DNA of 64,000 nt from Mycolicibacterium fallax (GCF_010726955.1 NZ_AP022603.1:3100001-3164000); one strand, 5' to 3'. Shown: positions 9,844-20,638, counted from the first letter of the stretch. Translations and numbers: made by a program. The notes: generated by a model from the sequence alone, not told the origin.

Positions 9844-11243
9844 TGTCGTTGCACCGCCTTCGCATACAGATCGAGCAGCCGGGAATCGGGGTCGTAGGCC
9901 GCCTTGGCGGCCCGGTACGCCGGCCCGCCGTAGAGTTCGTCGAACTCCTCTCGCGGGTAGAACGCCTCGGAGTACAGCGACTTGTGGCCGCCGAGTTCGG
10001 CGACCTTGGCCTCGATCAGCCGGTTGGTGTGCCCGGGAGCCGGGCCGGCGGGCACCGAGGACCAGAAGCCCACGTTGACGTAGCTGCGCCCCGGGCGGAT
10101 CGGGTACAGCGGCCAGCCGTCGGCGTCGCGCAGCCGCAGCGGGCACAGCCAGACCGGTTCGATCGGCACGGTGCCGGCGAACCAGGTCAGGAATTCCGCG
10201 GTCCGGTCGATGGGGACCTCGATGTCCTGCACCACCCGTTCGCGCAGCGGCGCGGGCGGCCGGGTCAGCCGGCGGCGTTCGATCCGGTCGCCGATGTCGT
10301 AGCGCTGGTCGACGTCGACGAGTTTGCGGTAGACGCGGGAGTTCCGGTAGCGCCGCGGCCAGCAGCGCCGGATCCGCGGATGCTGGGCGCCGAACACCCG
10401 CGAGCACCAGAACCAGTCGGTGTCCCAGCGCCACAGGTAGTCGGCGATGGTGAGCCGGTCGGTCTTGCCGGCCGGGCGGCCCGCGGGGTGCTGGATGGAG
10501 CGGTAGTAGATGTCGCGGCCGGTGTAGTCGCTGACCGGGCCGGGGGCCGCGGTCCGGGTGCCCAGGCACAGGTAGCACTCGGTGGGGGAGAACATCACCC
10601 CGTCGAGGTAGTCCACCGGTTGCCCGGCGTAGCCGCGGGTTTCGACGATGCCGTCCATCGCCGCCACCAGCTCGGGCAGCGAATCGAAGCGCAGGTGCCG
10701 CAGCGCCACGAACGGTTCGACCGGCTCCAGCTCGATCCGCAGCCGCACCGAATAGCCCAGCGTGCCGTAGGAATTCGGGAAGGCGCGGAACAGCTCGGGG
10801 TGCTCGGTCGGCGAGGCGGTGACGACCTCGCCGGCGCCGGTGAGGACGTCCATCTCCAGCACCGACTCGTGCGGCAGGCCGTTGCGGAACGACGCCGCCT
10901 CGATGCCGAGGCCGGTGACCGCACCGCCGAGGGTGATGGTCTTGAGCTGCGGGACCACCAGCGGGGACAGCCCGTGCGGCAGGGTGGCCGCCACCAGGTC
11001 CTGGTAGCTGCACATGCCGGCGACGTCGGCGGTGCGGGCCACCGGGTCGACGGCGATGACGCCGCAGAGCCCGGACACGTCCAGGCCCGGGGTGGTGCTG
11101 CGGCGCCGCGCCCGAAACAGGTTGGAGGTCTTCTTCGCCAGCCGCACGGTCGCCCCGGCGGGGATCGCGCGGTAGCTGGCGAGCAGCCGCTCAACGCCGG
11201 CGTCGTGCGTCGTCGACCGGGCATCCGTGGCTGGAACCCACAC
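9840..11243 (-). CDS. bfaA: FAD-binding oxidoreductase, partner of the methyltransferase (BfaA/Rv3719-like)
   Basis: 467-residue flavoprotein of the FAD-binding type 4 (BBE/DWF1-like) class. The FAD-binding region lies in the first 210 residues, with RARRRSTTPGLDVSGL, the TADVAGMCSYQDL block, LKTITLGGAVTGLGIEAAS and GTLGYSVRLRIELEP. The C-terminal cap contains many Trp/Arg/Tyr. In the proposed pathway it reduces the methylene intermediate left by the methyltransferase to a 10-methyl branch using NADPH. It is first in the operon and ends in a 4-bp overlap with the methyltransferase start. The SRPBCC gene is divergent from it 92 bp away, so a bidirectional promoter is likely there. Confidence 0.85.
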   Translation of the reverse strand: MWVPATDARSTTHDAGVERLLASYRAIPAGATVRLAKKTSNLFRARRRSTTPGLDVSGLCGVIAVDPVARTADVAGMCSYQDLVAATLPHGLSPLVVPQLKTITLGGAVTGLGIEAASFRNGLPHESVLEMDVLTGAGEVVTASPTEHPELFRAFPNSYGTLGYSVRLRIELEPVEPFVALRHLRFDSLPELVAAMDGIVETRGYAGQPVDYLDGVMFSPTECYLCLGTRTAAPGPVSDYTGRDIYYRSIQHPAGRPAGKTDRLTIADYLWRWDTDWFWCSRVFGAQHPRIRRCWPRRYRNSRVYRKLVDVDQRYDIGDRIERRRLTRPPAPLRERVVQDIEVPIDRTAEFLTWFAGTVPIEPVWLCPLRLRDADGWPLYPIRPGRSYVNVGFWSSVPAGPAPGHTNRLIEAKVAELGGHKSLYSEAFYPREEFDELYGGPAYRAAKAAYDPDSRLLDLYAKAVQRQ

Positions 11244-11335
11244 GGATATACGCTAGTCCGCAAATGCGGCCTGTGCGACCGTTGCGCGACGCCTGCCGCC
11301 CCACCCCGAGCACCGATACGAGGAGCCGCACGCCC

Positions 11336-11779
11336 ATGGCACGCATCAGCGCCACCAGTACCGTTTTGATCGACGCCGAGCCCGACGCCGCGCTGGCCGC
11401 GGTCGCCGACTACCAGAACGTCCGCCCGGCGATCCTGTCCGAGCACTACCGCGATTACCGGGTGGTCTCCGGCGGCATCGGCGCGGGCACCGTCGCGACC
11501 TGGAAACTGCAGGCCACCGAGTCGCGGGTGCGCGACGTGCGGGCCGAGGTCGACATGGCCGGCAAGACCGTCATCGAGAAGGACGCCAACTCGACGATGG
11601 TGTCCAACTGGACGGTCGCGCCGGCCGGCACCGGCTGCACCGTGACGGTGAAGACCAGCTGGACCGGCGGCGGCGGGGTCAAGGGGATCTTCGAGCGGAT
11701 CTTCGCCCCGCTGGGCCTGCGCGGCATCCAGGACGAGGTGCTGGCCAACCTCAAGCGCCGGCTGGAGAAGTCCGCCTAA
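11336..11779 (+). CDS. SRPBCC (START-like) family protein (Rv3718c-like)
   Basis: 147-residue protein with the polyketide-cyclase/START-like fold: an N-terminal strand (ARISATSTVLIDAEPD), an extended beta-sheet and a long C-terminal helix (LANLKRRLEKSA). Such proteins bind a hydrophobic ligand in an internal cavity; no catalytic residues can be named. ATG 11336 follows GAGGAG by about 7 nt and gives the same length as the M. tuberculosis neighbour Rv3718c. Its place opposite the branched-fatty-acid pair suggests, but does not show, a lipid-related role. It is convergent with ami1 16 bp away. Confidence 0.85.
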   Translation: MARISATSTVLIDAEPDAALAAVADYQNVRPAILSEHYRDYRVVSGGIGAGTVATWKLQATESRVRDVRAEVDMAGKTVIEKDANSTMVSNWTVAPAGTGCTVTVKTSWTGGGGVKGIFERIFAPLGLRGIQDEVLANLKRRLEKSA

Positions 11780-11795
11780 CCGCCCTGCGCTTGGC

Positions 11796-12572
11796 TCAGA
11801 TCGCGCGGTTCTGCTGCAGGCTCAGCAGGTAGCTGGCGATACCGCGGACGACGGCGTCGGCGAACTTCTGCCGGCCCTGCTCGGACTTCATCAGCGCCGA
11901 GTCCACCGGGTTCTTCATGTTGCCGAGCTCCACCAGCACCGACGGGTACTGGGCGAGGTTCAGCCCGGCGATGTCGGCGCGGCCCATCAGCCCGCTGGAG
12001 CCGATGTAGGTGGCCGGCGGCAGACCGGAGGCCTGGATCTGGTCGCGCATGGTCTTGGCCAGCGTCACCGCCGGCCCGGCCTGCGCCTGGTTCAGCGGCG
12101 GGTCGGAGTACAGCACGTGGAAGCCCCGCCCGGTGGCCGGGCCGCCGTCGGCGTGGATGCTGACGATCGCGTTCGGCCGGACGCTGTTGGCCAGGGCGGC
12201 GCGCTGGTCGACGCACGGGCCCTGGGAGGCGTCGTCGCCGCGGGACATCGCGGTACGCACCCCGTATTTGCTCAGCGCCTGCCGGATCCGCAGGGTGGTG
12301 TCCCAGGTGAAGGTGTGCTCGGGGTAGCCGTCGTCGGTGGCGGTGCCCGAGGCCTGACAGTCCTTGGTGCCGCCGCGGCCGGTGGTGACCTGGACGCTGT
12401 CGCCCTCGCTGCGGGCGTTGTGGCCGGGATCGAGGAAGACGATCATCCCGGCGATGCTGGCGGGTGCGGCCGAGGCTGACGGCTCGGCGACCGTGACGCT
12501 CAGGGTGGATGCCGCGACGAGCATTGCGGTGGCCACGGCGGCACCGACACGCGAGCGGGTGGGGACATGCAC
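11796..12572 (-). CDS. ami1: N-acetylmuramoyl-L-alanine amidase, exported (Ami1/Rv3717-like)
   Basis: Zinc amidase of the AmiC/Amidase_3 fold that cleaves the bond between MurNAc and L-Ala in peptidoglycan stem peptides, acting in the envelope during growth and division. It has 258 residues with an N-terminal signal peptide (hydrophobic 10-28, ending ASAAPAS). Zinc ligands are His51 in LDPGHN, Glu85 in GYPEHTF and His140 in SIHADGG; the catalytic Glu215 is in [10 protein letters not shown]. The two Cys (about 72 and 120) match the disulfide of the mycobacterial enzyme. No cell-wall-binding domain is present, as in Rv3717. GTG start at 12572. Confidence 0.93.
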   Translation of the reverse strand: MHVPTRSRVGAAVATAMLVAASTLSVTVAEPSASAAPASIAGMIVFLDPGHNARSEGDSVQVTTGRGGTKDCQASGTATDDGYPEHTFTWDTTLRIRQALSKYGVRTAMSRGDDASQGPCVDQRAALANSVRPNAIVSIHADGGPATGRGFHVLYSDPPLNQAQAGPAVTLAKTMRDQIQASGLPPATYIGSSGLMGRADIAGLNLAQYPSVLVELGNMKNPVDSALMKSEQGRQKFADAVVRGIASYLLSLQQNRAI

Positions 12573-12670
12573 GGCGCCACGCTAACCTCGCGATGACTAG
12601 GCTGTTAAGCGCGAAAGCGCCGCAGCGCAAATGCGGAACCAAGTCGAGACCCAAACGCAAGGGGACTGTC

Positions 12671-13006
12671 ATGCAACCCGGAAATGCACCCGATATGTCG
12701 GCGTTGCTGGCGCAGGCGCAGCAGATGCAGCAGCAGTTGATGGAGGCCCAGGAGAACCTGGCCAACAGCGAGGTTCGGGGCCAGGCCGGCGGTGGACTGG
12801 TGCAGGTGACGATGAAGGGCAGCGGCGAGGTCGTCGCCGTCGCGATCGACCCCAAGGTGATCGACCCGAGCGACCCCGAGACGCTGCAGGACCTCGTCCT
12901 CGGCGCGCTGTCCGACGCGGCCACCCAGGTCACCCTGATGGCGCAGTCGAAGCTGGGGCCGCTGGCCGGCGGCATGGGCCAGGCCCTCGGCATGCCCGGC
13001 CTCTGA
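12671..13006 (+). CDS. ebfC: YbaB/EbfC nucleoid-associated protein
   Basis: 111-residue member of the YbaB/EbfC DNA-binding family. It has a Gln-rich N-terminal helix ([19 protein letters not shown]), a central beta hairpin with the signature [21 protein letters not shown] and a C-terminal helix. The protein forms a tweezer-like dimer that coats DNA. It is 7 bp upstream of recR on the same strand, the conserved ebfC-recR pair found in most bacteria. The C-terminal Gly/Met-rich end is short. The spacer to ami1 contains GCGCGAAAGCGC, a small hairpin. Confidence 0.93.
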   Translation: MQPGNAPDMSALLAQAQQMQQQLMEAQENLANSEVRGQAGGGLVQVTMKGSGEVVAVAIDPKVIDPSDPETLQDLVLGALSDAATQVTLMAQSKLGPLAGGMGQALGMPGL

Positions 13007-13013
13007 GCCGTCG

Positions 13014-13622
13014 ATGTTCGAAGGACCCGTCCAGGACCTGATCGACGAGCTGGGCAAGCTGCCCGGCATCGGCCCCAAGAGCGCCCAGCGCATCGCGTTT
13101 CACCTGATCTCGGTGGAGCCGCCCGAGATCGACCGGTTGACCGGGGTGCTCGGCCGGATCCGCGACGGGGTGACGTTCTGTTCGGTGTGCGGCAATGTCT
13201 CCGACGCCCAGCGCTGCCGGATCTGCGGCGACGCCCGCCGCGACGGCACGGTGGTCTGCGTCGTCGAGGAACCCAAGGATGTGCAGGCGATCGAGCGGAC
13301 CCGGGAGTTCCGCGGCCGCTACCACGTGCTCGGCGGGGCGCTGGATCCGCTGTCCGGGGTCGGCCCCGAGCAGCTGCGGATCCGGGAACTGCTGAACCGG
13401 ATCGGTGAGCGGGTCGACGGCGTCGACATCACCGAGATCATCGTCGCGACCGACCCGAACACCGAGGGCGAGGCGACGGCCACCTACCTGGCCCGGGTGC
13501 TGCGCGACATCCCCGGCCTGACCGTCAGCCGGATCGCCTCCGGCCTGCCGATGGGCGGCGACCTGGAGTTCGCCGACGAACTGACCCTGGGCCGGGCGCT
13601 GGCCGGGCGCCGCCAGCTTTAA
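13014..13622 (+). CDS. recR: Recombination mediator protein RecR
   Basis: 202-residue RecR of the RecFOR pathway, loading RecA on gapped DNA. An N-terminal helix-hairpin-helix ([18 protein letters not shown]) comes first. The zinc finger Cys56-Cys59-Cys68-Cys71 follows, then the Toprim domain with VVEEP and [15 protein letters not shown], and the C-terminal Walker-B-like end [21 protein letters not shown] at about 180-198. Length equals the family norm. It follows ebfC closely and converges on gatD with a 7-bp gap. Confidence 0.96.
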   Translation: MFEGPVQDLIDELGKLPGIGPKSAQRIAFHLISVEPPEIDRLTGVLGRIRDGVTFCSVCGNVSDAQRCRICGDARRDGTVVCVVEEPKDVQAIERTREFRGRYHVLGGALDPLSGVGPEQLRIRELLNRIGERVDGVDITEIIVATDPNTEGEATATYLARVLRDIPGLTVSRIASGLPMGGDLEFADELTLGRALAGRRQL

Positions 13623-13629
13623 CGCGGGA

Positions 13630-14337
13630 TCAGGCCCGGCGCGGGGCGGCCAGCCGCTCGCGCCGCAGCAGCGCCACCTCGGGCAGCTCCAGCGCCGCCA
13701 GCGGCCCCACCACCTGCGACAGCAGCAGGTCGGCCAGCTCGGGATTGCGGGCCAGCGCGCAGCCGTGCAGATAGCTGGCGATCACCGACCCCTGCACCGC
13801 GCCGTCGACGCCGTCGCCGACCCGGTTCCCGTCGCCCTTGGTGACGGCGGCCAGCGGCCGGGCGTCGGGGCCCAGCACGGTGCCGCCGCGGTGGTTCTCG
13901 AAGCCGGTCAGCGGCTCGGTCAGCCCGTCGATCAGCGGTTCGGCGGTGACCTCGCCGATGCTGCGCCGCGGTTGCGGGGTGGTGGTCACGTCGAGCAGCC
14001 CGACGCCCTCGACGCGTTCCCCGGAGGCGGTCTCGTACCAGTGCCCGAGCACCTGGATGGCCGCGCAGATCGCCAGCACCGGCGCGCCGCGGTCGGCCGC
14101 GCGCTGCAGGCCGGGGTGCCGCAGCAGGTGTGCGGTGGCCAGCCGCTGGGCGTAGTCCTCGGCGCCGCCGAGGGTGTAGATGTCCAGCGAGTCCGGCACC
14201 GGGGAGTCCAGGGTGATGTCGACGATCTCGGCGTCGATCCCGCGCAGCCGCAGCCGCTGGCGCAGCACCACCGCGTTGCCGCCGTCGCCGTAGGTGCCCA
14301 TCACGTCGGGCAGCACCAGCCCGATCCGCACGGTCAT
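13630..14337 (-). CDS. gatD: Lipid II glutaminyl amidotransferase subunit GatD
   Basis: 235-residue class I (triad) glutamine amidotransferase of the CobB/CobQ type. With MurT it amidates the D-Glu of the lipid II stem peptide to D-iso-Gln, needed for efficient cross-linking. The nucleophile is Cys91 in AICAAIQVLGH and the catalytic His is His191 in SYLHGCAL. The N-terminal GTYGDGGNAVVL and TLGGAEDYAQ blocks are typical. The ATG at 14337 overlaps the murT stop by 4 bp (ATGA), so the two subunits are co-translated. Confidence 0.93.
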   Translation of the reverse strand: MTVRIGLVLPDVMGTYGDGGNAVVLRQRLRLRGIDAEIVDITLDSPVPDSLDIYTLGGAEDYAQRLATAHLLRHPGLQRAADRGAPVLAICAAIQVLGHWYETASGERVEGVGLLDVTTTPQPRRSIGEVTAEPLIDGLTEPLTGFENHRGGTVLGPDARPLAAVTKGDGNRVGDGVDGAVQGSVIASYLHGCALARNPELADLLLSQVVGPLAALELPEVALLRRERLAAPRRA

Positions 14338-15572
14338 GGCAGCCTCCGGTTCAGCTGCAGGAACGCGGTGTAGTTGGCGACGAGTTCGACGTGCCCGGGC
14401 GGGCAGGCCGCGATCGCGGCCAGTGTGTCGTGGGTCAGCCGGTGCTCGACGCCGGCGTAACCGAGCCGCACCGCCAGGTCGGTGCCGCGCTCGCCCGCGG
14501 CGATCACCGGCAGCCGCCGGGCCGGCTCGACGAAGTGCTCGAAGTTGACGTCCCACAGCCAGGACAGGTCCTCGCCGTCGGGCACCTGCCCGTTGACCGC
14601 GATCACCACGCCCGCAGCGCCGGTGGTGTCCACCATGGACAGCGCCTCGTGCCAGCCGGCCGGGTTCTTGGCCAGCAGCATCCGCACGCTGTGCGGGCCG
14701 ACCTGCACGGTCCGGTACCGGCCGGCGACCTCGTCGACGGTGCCCGCGGCGGCCACCGCCGCGGCCGGGTCGACGCCCAGCGCCACCGCGGCGGCCACCG
14801 CCTGCGCGGCGTTGCCGCGGTTGACGGTGCCGGGCAGCGCCAGCCGCATCGGCAGCCGCAGGCCGTCGGGCCCGTGGAGAAAGTCCTCGTCGTACCACCA
14901 CGCCGGGTCGGGGCGACGGAAGTCGGTGCCGGTCGAGGCCCAGCCGGCGCCGTCGCGGACGATCACCTCACCGCTGCGCGGGCAGCTGACCGAGTCGTTG
15001 GCCCAGCTGCCGCCCGCGGCGACCCACACCACGTTCGGGCAGTCGTAGGCGGCGGAGGTGACCAGCACGTCGTCGCAGTTGGCGACGACGACGGCGCCGG
15101 GGTGGCGGGCCAGGCCGGCGCGCAGGGTGCGTTCGATGTGGTTGATCTCGCCGACCCGGTCGAGCTGGTCGCGGGACAGGTTCAGCAGCACGATCGCCGC
15201 GGGGTCGACGGCGTCGGCCACGTGCGGGACGTGCATCTCGTCGACCTCGAGGGCGGCCAGCGCGGCGGTCTTGTTGACGGCCAGCGCCGAGATCAGCCCG
15301 GCGTCCATGTTGGCGCCCTCGGTGTTGCTGGCGACGCCACCGGGCAGCGTGCCCAGCGCGGCGGCCAGCATCCGGGTGGTGGTCGACTTGCCGTTGGTGC
15401 CGGTGACGATCACCGAGCGGCGACCGGCGGCGAGCTGACCGAGCACGGTGGGATCCAGCTTCATCGCGATCAGGCCGCCGATCATCGCGCCGGCGCCGCG
15501 CCCGGTCGCCTTGGAGGCCCGGCGCGCGATCGAGCCGGCGGCCAGGGCCAGGCGTCCGCGGGCGGTGATCAC
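14334..15572 (-). CDS. murT: Lipid II isoglutaminyl synthase catalytic subunit MurT
   Basis: Mur-ligase-like ATPase that activates the lipid II D-Glu carboxylate for amidation by ammonia from GatD. The P-loop is VIVTGTNGKSTTTRMLAAAL near residues 53-72; LEVDEMHVPHV and LLNLSRDQLDR are the Mur central-domain motifs. A C-terminal DUF1727 region carries NPAGWHEAL. In this protein the paired CxxC knuckles seen in some Firmicute MurT zinc ribbons are not present; only isolated Cys remain. GTG 15572 is preferred because homologues begin VxxARGxxAL; an upstream in-frame GTG at 15590 adds six residues. It is divergent from the dnaQ-like gene. Confidence 0.92.
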   Translation of the reverse strand: MITARGRLALAAGSIARRASKATGRGAGAMIGGLIAMKLDPTVLGQLAAGRRSVIVTGTNGKSTTTRMLAAALGTLPGGVASNTEGANMDAGLISALAVNKTAALAALEVDEMHVPHVADAVDPAAIVLLNLSRDQLDRVGEINHIERTLRAGLARHPGAVVVANCDDVLVTSAAYDCPNVVWVAAGGSWANDSVSCPRSGEVIVRDGAGWASTGTDFRRPDPAWWYDEDFLHGPDGLRLPMRLALPGTVNRGNAAQAVAAAVALGVDPAAAVAAAGTVDEVAGRYRTVQVGPHSVRMLLAKNPAGWHEALSMVDTTGAAGVVIAVNGQVPDGEDLSWLWDVNFEHFVEPARRLPVIAAGERGTDLAVRLGYAGVEHRLTHDTLAAIAACPPGHVELVANYTAFLQLNRRLP

Positions 15573-15704
15573 GGGCCAAATGCTACGCACGGCCCGGCCG
15601 GCCCGGCATCCCGATGACCCCGATAGCGACCGGCGTCACGCGCGGCGGATCCGGTTTTGGCGGTGTCGCCCGGGATTGTCGGGCCGGCGTGCCATCCTGA
15701 CGGG

Positions 15705-16688
15705 GTGAGTCAGACGTGGGGACAGCCGGCGACCCAGGCGGTGAACGGGTGGGCCGTCGTCGACGTCGAGACCTCCGGCTTCCGGCCGGGTGCGGCCCGG
15801 GTGCTCAGCGTCGCGGTGCTGGCGCTGGACGCCGACGGCCGCATCGAGCAGTCGGTGGCCAGCCTGCTGAACCCGGGCGTCGATCCCGGGCCGACGCACA
15901 TTCACGGGCTGACCGCGGAGATGCTGGAGGACCAGCCGACCTTCGCCGAGATCGCCGGTGACATCGCCGGGCTGCTGGCCGGGCGCACCCTGGTCGCGCA
16001 CAACGCCGGATTCGACTACTCGTTTCTGACCGCGGAGGCCGAGCTGGCCGGCGCGGAGCTGCCGATCGACCGGGTGATGTGCACGGTGGAACTGGCCCGC
16101 CGGCTCGACCTGGGGCTGGACAACGTGAAGCTGGAGACCCTGGTCCGCAACTGGGATCTCACCCAGAGCCACCCGCACGACGCCTTCGACGACGCCCTGG
16201 TGCTGTCCAAGGTGCTGCGCCCGCTGTTGGATCGGGCCGCCGAGCGCGACGTGTGGCTGCCGGTGCGCCCGGTGGGTCGGCGCCGCTGGCCCAACGGCCG
16301 GGTCACCCACGACGAACTGCGGCCGCTCAAGGCGCTGGCCGCGCGGCTGCCGTGCCGCTACCGCAACCCGGGCCGCTACTCCGGCGGCCTGGCCCGGGGG
16401 ATGCGGGTCGCGTTGTCGGCGGAGTGCTCGCGGACCCACGAGGAACTGCTGGAACGGCTGCTGGACGTGGGGCTGGCCTACGCCGACGCGGTCGATCCGC
16501 AGACCTCGCTGGTGGTCTGCAACGACGCCACCCCGGCGCAGGGCAAGGGCCTGACGGCCCGCACGCTCGGGGTGCCGGTGCTGTCCGACGAGGCGTTCAT
16601 GGCCGGGGTGCGGCACCTCGCCGGCGGGGCCGACGGCGGCGCCGAGCCGCCCGTCGACGCCGACGAGGGCCAGTTCACACTTTTCTGA
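15705..16688 (+). CDS. DnaQ-like 3'-5' exonuclease domain protein (Rv3711c-like)
   Basis: 327-residue protein with an N-terminal DEDDh exonuclease: ExoI VVDVETSGF, ExoII AHNAGFDYSFL and ExoIIIepsilon HDAFDDALV. The C-terminal half carries a BRCT-like segment (residues about 220-310, ending TARTLGVPVLSDEAFM). It is annotated in mycobacteria as a polymerase III epsilon homologue. Experimental work has placed the replicative proofreading function in the DnaE1 PHP domain instead, so a repair or other exonuclease role is likely. The GTG at 15705 yields VSQTWGQPA, matching homologues; an earlier ATG at 15657 would add 16 residues. Confidence 0.87.
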   Translation: MSQTWGQPATQAVNGWAVVDVETSGFRPGAARVLSVAVLALDADGRIEQSVASLLNPGVDPGPTHIHGLTAEMLEDQPTFAEIAGDIAGLLAGRTLVAHNAGFDYSFLTAEAELAGAELPIDRVMCTVELARRLDLGLDNVKLETLVRNWDLTQSHPHDAFDDALVLSKVLRPLLDRAAERDVWLPVRPVGRRRWPNGRVTHDELRPLKALAARLPCRYRNPGRYSGGLARGMRVALSAECSRTHEELLERLLDVGLAYADAVDPQTSLVVCNDATPAQGKGLTARTLGVPVLSDEAFMAGVRHLAGGADGGAEPPVDADEGQFTLF

Positions 16689-16789
16689 CCCACCCGCAGA
16701 TTCCATTAATCTGGTGGACGGCAGCGCGGGAACGTGGTGAACGCCGCGCGCCGGAGAAAAGCTCGGCGGAGAAAAGACTGGGGACGTCA

Positions 16790-17449
16790 ATGGTGCCAGC
16801 GGGGACGCGCACGGGGTTCGGTGACCGCGCGCGCACGCTGCTGCGCGACGTCGTCATGCAGGCGACCGTCGAGATCGTCCGCACCCAGGGCTGGGCCCGC
16901 ACCCGGATGGGCGACATCGCCGCCGTCGCCGGGATCAGCAAGCCCACGCTGTACAAGTACTTCGGTTCCCGCGAGGAGCTCGCCCGCGAATACGTCGACC
17001 GGGAGGTCGACCAGGTGCTGCAGACGGCCCGCACCGTGTTCGAGCGCTACCCGGGCGACCCGGAGCGGGCGTTGACCGAGGGGCTGCAGCACATCGTCGA
17101 GGACCTGAGCCGCAACCCGCTGATCCGGGCGGTGTTCACCGACGACGCCGTGGCCGCCAGCCTGTTGCCGCTGGTCACCACCCACGGCGAACGCCTGCTC
17201 AAGCACGCCGTCGACGAGATTGCGGCGATCAGCAGCGTCGCGCTGCCCGGCGCGCTGCCCGAGGACATTCGCGCCTACTCCGACACCCTGGTTCGGTTGA
17301 TGATCAGTCACGCGATCCTGCCCAGCCCCTCGGTCGAGGACAGCGTGGATTCGATGCTGCGGGTGGCGCTGCCGCTGGTGCGCGCCGCGCGCGAGAACGG
17401 CAACGCCGCCGCGCCGACCCCCGGCGGGGTCGACGCGGCCGGCGGTTAG
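16790..17449 (+). CDS. TetR-family transcriptional regulator
   Basis: 219-residue TetR-type regulator. The helix-turn-helix at about residues 22-66 reads TRMGDIAAVAGISKPTLYKYF, followed by a helical ligand domain. ATG 16790 is preceded by GGGGACGTCA; in-frame codons upstream run through the exonuclease gene in another frame and are rejected. Its 3' end overlaps the stop of the convergent SHOCT-protein gene by 4 bp. There is no divergent partner, so the target is not evident from context. Confidence 0.85.
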   Translation: MVPAGTRTGFGDRARTLLRDVVMQATVEIVRTQGWARTRMGDIAAVAGISKPTLYKYFGSREELAREYVDREVDQVLQTARTVFERYPGDPERALTEGLQHIVEDLSRNPLIRAVFTDDAVAASLLPLVTTHGERLLKHAVDEIAAISSVALPGALPEDIRAYSDTLVRLMISHAILPSPSVEDSVDSMLRVALPLVRAARENGNAAAPTPGGVDAAGG

Positions 17450-17844
17450 CCCAGCGCCTTGGCCTTCAGTGCATCGAACTCGGCGTGGGTGATGGTGCCG
17501 GACTCCAGCAGTGCCTTTGCGTCGGCGATCTCCTGGGCGGGCGAGCGGCCGGCGGCCTGCCGGATGTAGTCGTCGGCCTGCTGCTGAGCCGCGTCGGCGG
17601 CGGTCTTGGCGCGTTCGGCCATCCCCTTGCCTCGGGCCACCAGGTACACCAGGGCGGTCAGGAACGGGAAGACCAGCAGGAAGATCACCCAGATCGCCTT
17701 CAGCCAGCCCGAGGTCTTGTGGTCACGCCAGAACAGGTCGGTGAGGATCTGGAACAGGATGATCAGGTAGGCGAAGAACGCGAACACCATGAGCGTGTAC
17801 CAGAGCAGGCCTCCGACGCCCTGCCAGTCGATCTCCATGTGCAC
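17446..17844 (-). CDS. Small membrane protein with SHOCT domain
   Basis: 132-residue protein with two transmembrane helices (about 13-33 and 46-70). They are of the PLDc_N/'cardiolipin synthase N-terminal-like' type and are separated by LFWRDHKTSGW. An Ala/Gln-rich amphipathic linker follows, and then a C-terminal SHOCT motif (EIADAKALLESGTITHAEFD). SHOCT domains are small helical oligomerisation or interaction modules; the function of this arrangement is unknown though common in actinobacteria. GTG 17844 has AGGAGG five bases upstream; an internal ATG two codons later is possible. Confidence 0.82.
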   Translation of the reverse strand: MHMEIDWQGVGGLLWYTLMVFAFFAYLIILFQILTDLFWRDHKTSGWLKAIWVIFLLVFPFLTALVYLVARGKGMAERAKTAADAAQQQADDYIRQAAGRSPAQEIADAKALLESGTITHAEFDALKAKALG

Positions 17845-17923
17845 GGTGGCCTCCTTCGGGGCGCCCGGCGCGACGGTGTCGGCCCTGGCGTGACGCCCAG
17901 CTACTACCGGTGATAGTACAAGG

Positions 17924-19947
<2,024 letters not shown>

Positions 19948-19950
19948 CGC

Positions 19951-19995
19951 AAAAACCCGCGACGGGTTGCCAGTCTGGATCAGACCCCGTCGCGG
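19951..19995 (-). terminator. leuA attenuator: intrinsic terminator hairpin
   Basis: On the minus strand CCGCGACGGG (19995-19986) pairs perfectly with CCCGTCGCGG (19966-19957), followed by GTTTTT (19956-19951). The loop itself contains GTCTG ATC CAGAC, a second small hairpin. It is a textbook Rho-independent terminator placed about 50 nt before the leuA start. Its 5' arm begins six bases after the leucine codons of the leader peptide, so a stalled ribosome would mask it. Confidence 0.85.
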
Positions 19996-20021
19996 CGCCC
20001 GAGAAGGAGCACACGCTGCAC
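19980..20021 (-). CDS. leuA leader peptide (Leu-rich)
   Basis: A 13-codon frame starting GTG at 20021 reads MQRVLLLGRRDGV with stop TGA at 19982-19980. The three consecutive Leu codons (CTC CTT CTC, 20009-20001) precede the first arm of the terminator hairpin. Scarce charged tRNA-Leu would stall the ribosome there, block the hairpin and let RNA polymerase enter leuA. The purine-rich GGGAG at 20039-20035 is a rather distant ribosome binding site; GTG 20012 is an alternative start. Ribosome-mediated leucine attenuation upstream of leuA has been predicted for actinobacteria; the details here are read from the sequence. Confidence 0.75.
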   Translation of the reverse strand: MQRVLLLGRRDGV

Positions 20022-20176
20022 GTTGCTGATGGTACTCCCGGTGACGTGTGTGCCCAAACTGTGCGGGGCCGGGGCCGCAGATGGGGCGCCGGAACGCGTT
20101 CTTGACCCGGTCGACCGCGGTCGCACCCAGGCGGTTGGCCTCGGAACCGCCGGGGTGGCCGCACTATCGTGGCGGT

Positions 20177-20638
20177 GTGAAGTTTCGCGACGGCGGCGCC
20201 GGCCGGCTCAGGATCAGGCCGGGGACCATCATGGTCCTGGCCGTCATCTTCTCGGCGGTCGCCGCCGTGTTGCATTACGGCCCGTGGTTCAAGGACGAGC
20301 CGTCCGAGGAGTGCAAACCGGTCCGGGCGATGCTGGACTTCAACCGCGAGCAGACCACTCTGATCGGCGACAAGACCGATGCCGGCCCGCAGGACTACCG
20401 GGTTTGGGCCGACGGGCTGGCGGATCGGTCCGGGAAGGTGACCGACCCGGAACTGGCCGCCCGCGCGGTGAAGCTGGCCGGGCTGGCCAGTGAGTTCGCG
20501 ACGGTGTACGCGGTGGTGGGGCCGAACCCGCCGCGCACCGACGGCAAGCCGCCGGAGGGGGTGTTCCGGATGTCCGGGCTGAACGCCCAGATCGGGACCG
20601 AGTTGCAGCAGCTCGACGCCCTCTGCCCGGCCGGCTGA
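20177..20638 (+). CDS. Hypothetical membrane-anchored protein
   Basis: 153-residue protein I do not recognise. A basic N terminus (KFRDGGAGRLRIRPG) precedes one hydrophobic segment (about 17-37). A soluble domain of about 110 residues follows with two Cys (EECKPV and the last LDALCPAG) that could pair outside the membrane. Type II anchoring or an uncleaved signal is likely. GTG 20177 is chosen because it directly precedes the basic segment; longer readings start in the leuA leader region. It lies 96 bp ahead of ask on the same strand. Confidence 0.65.
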   Translation: MKFRDGGAGRLRIRPGTIMVLAVIFSAVAAVLHYGPWFKDEPSEECKPVRAMLDFNREQTTLIGDKTDAGPQDYRVWADGLADRSGKVTDPELAARAVKLAGLASEFATVYAVVGPNPPRTDGKPPEGVFRMSGLNAQIGTELQQLDALCPAG

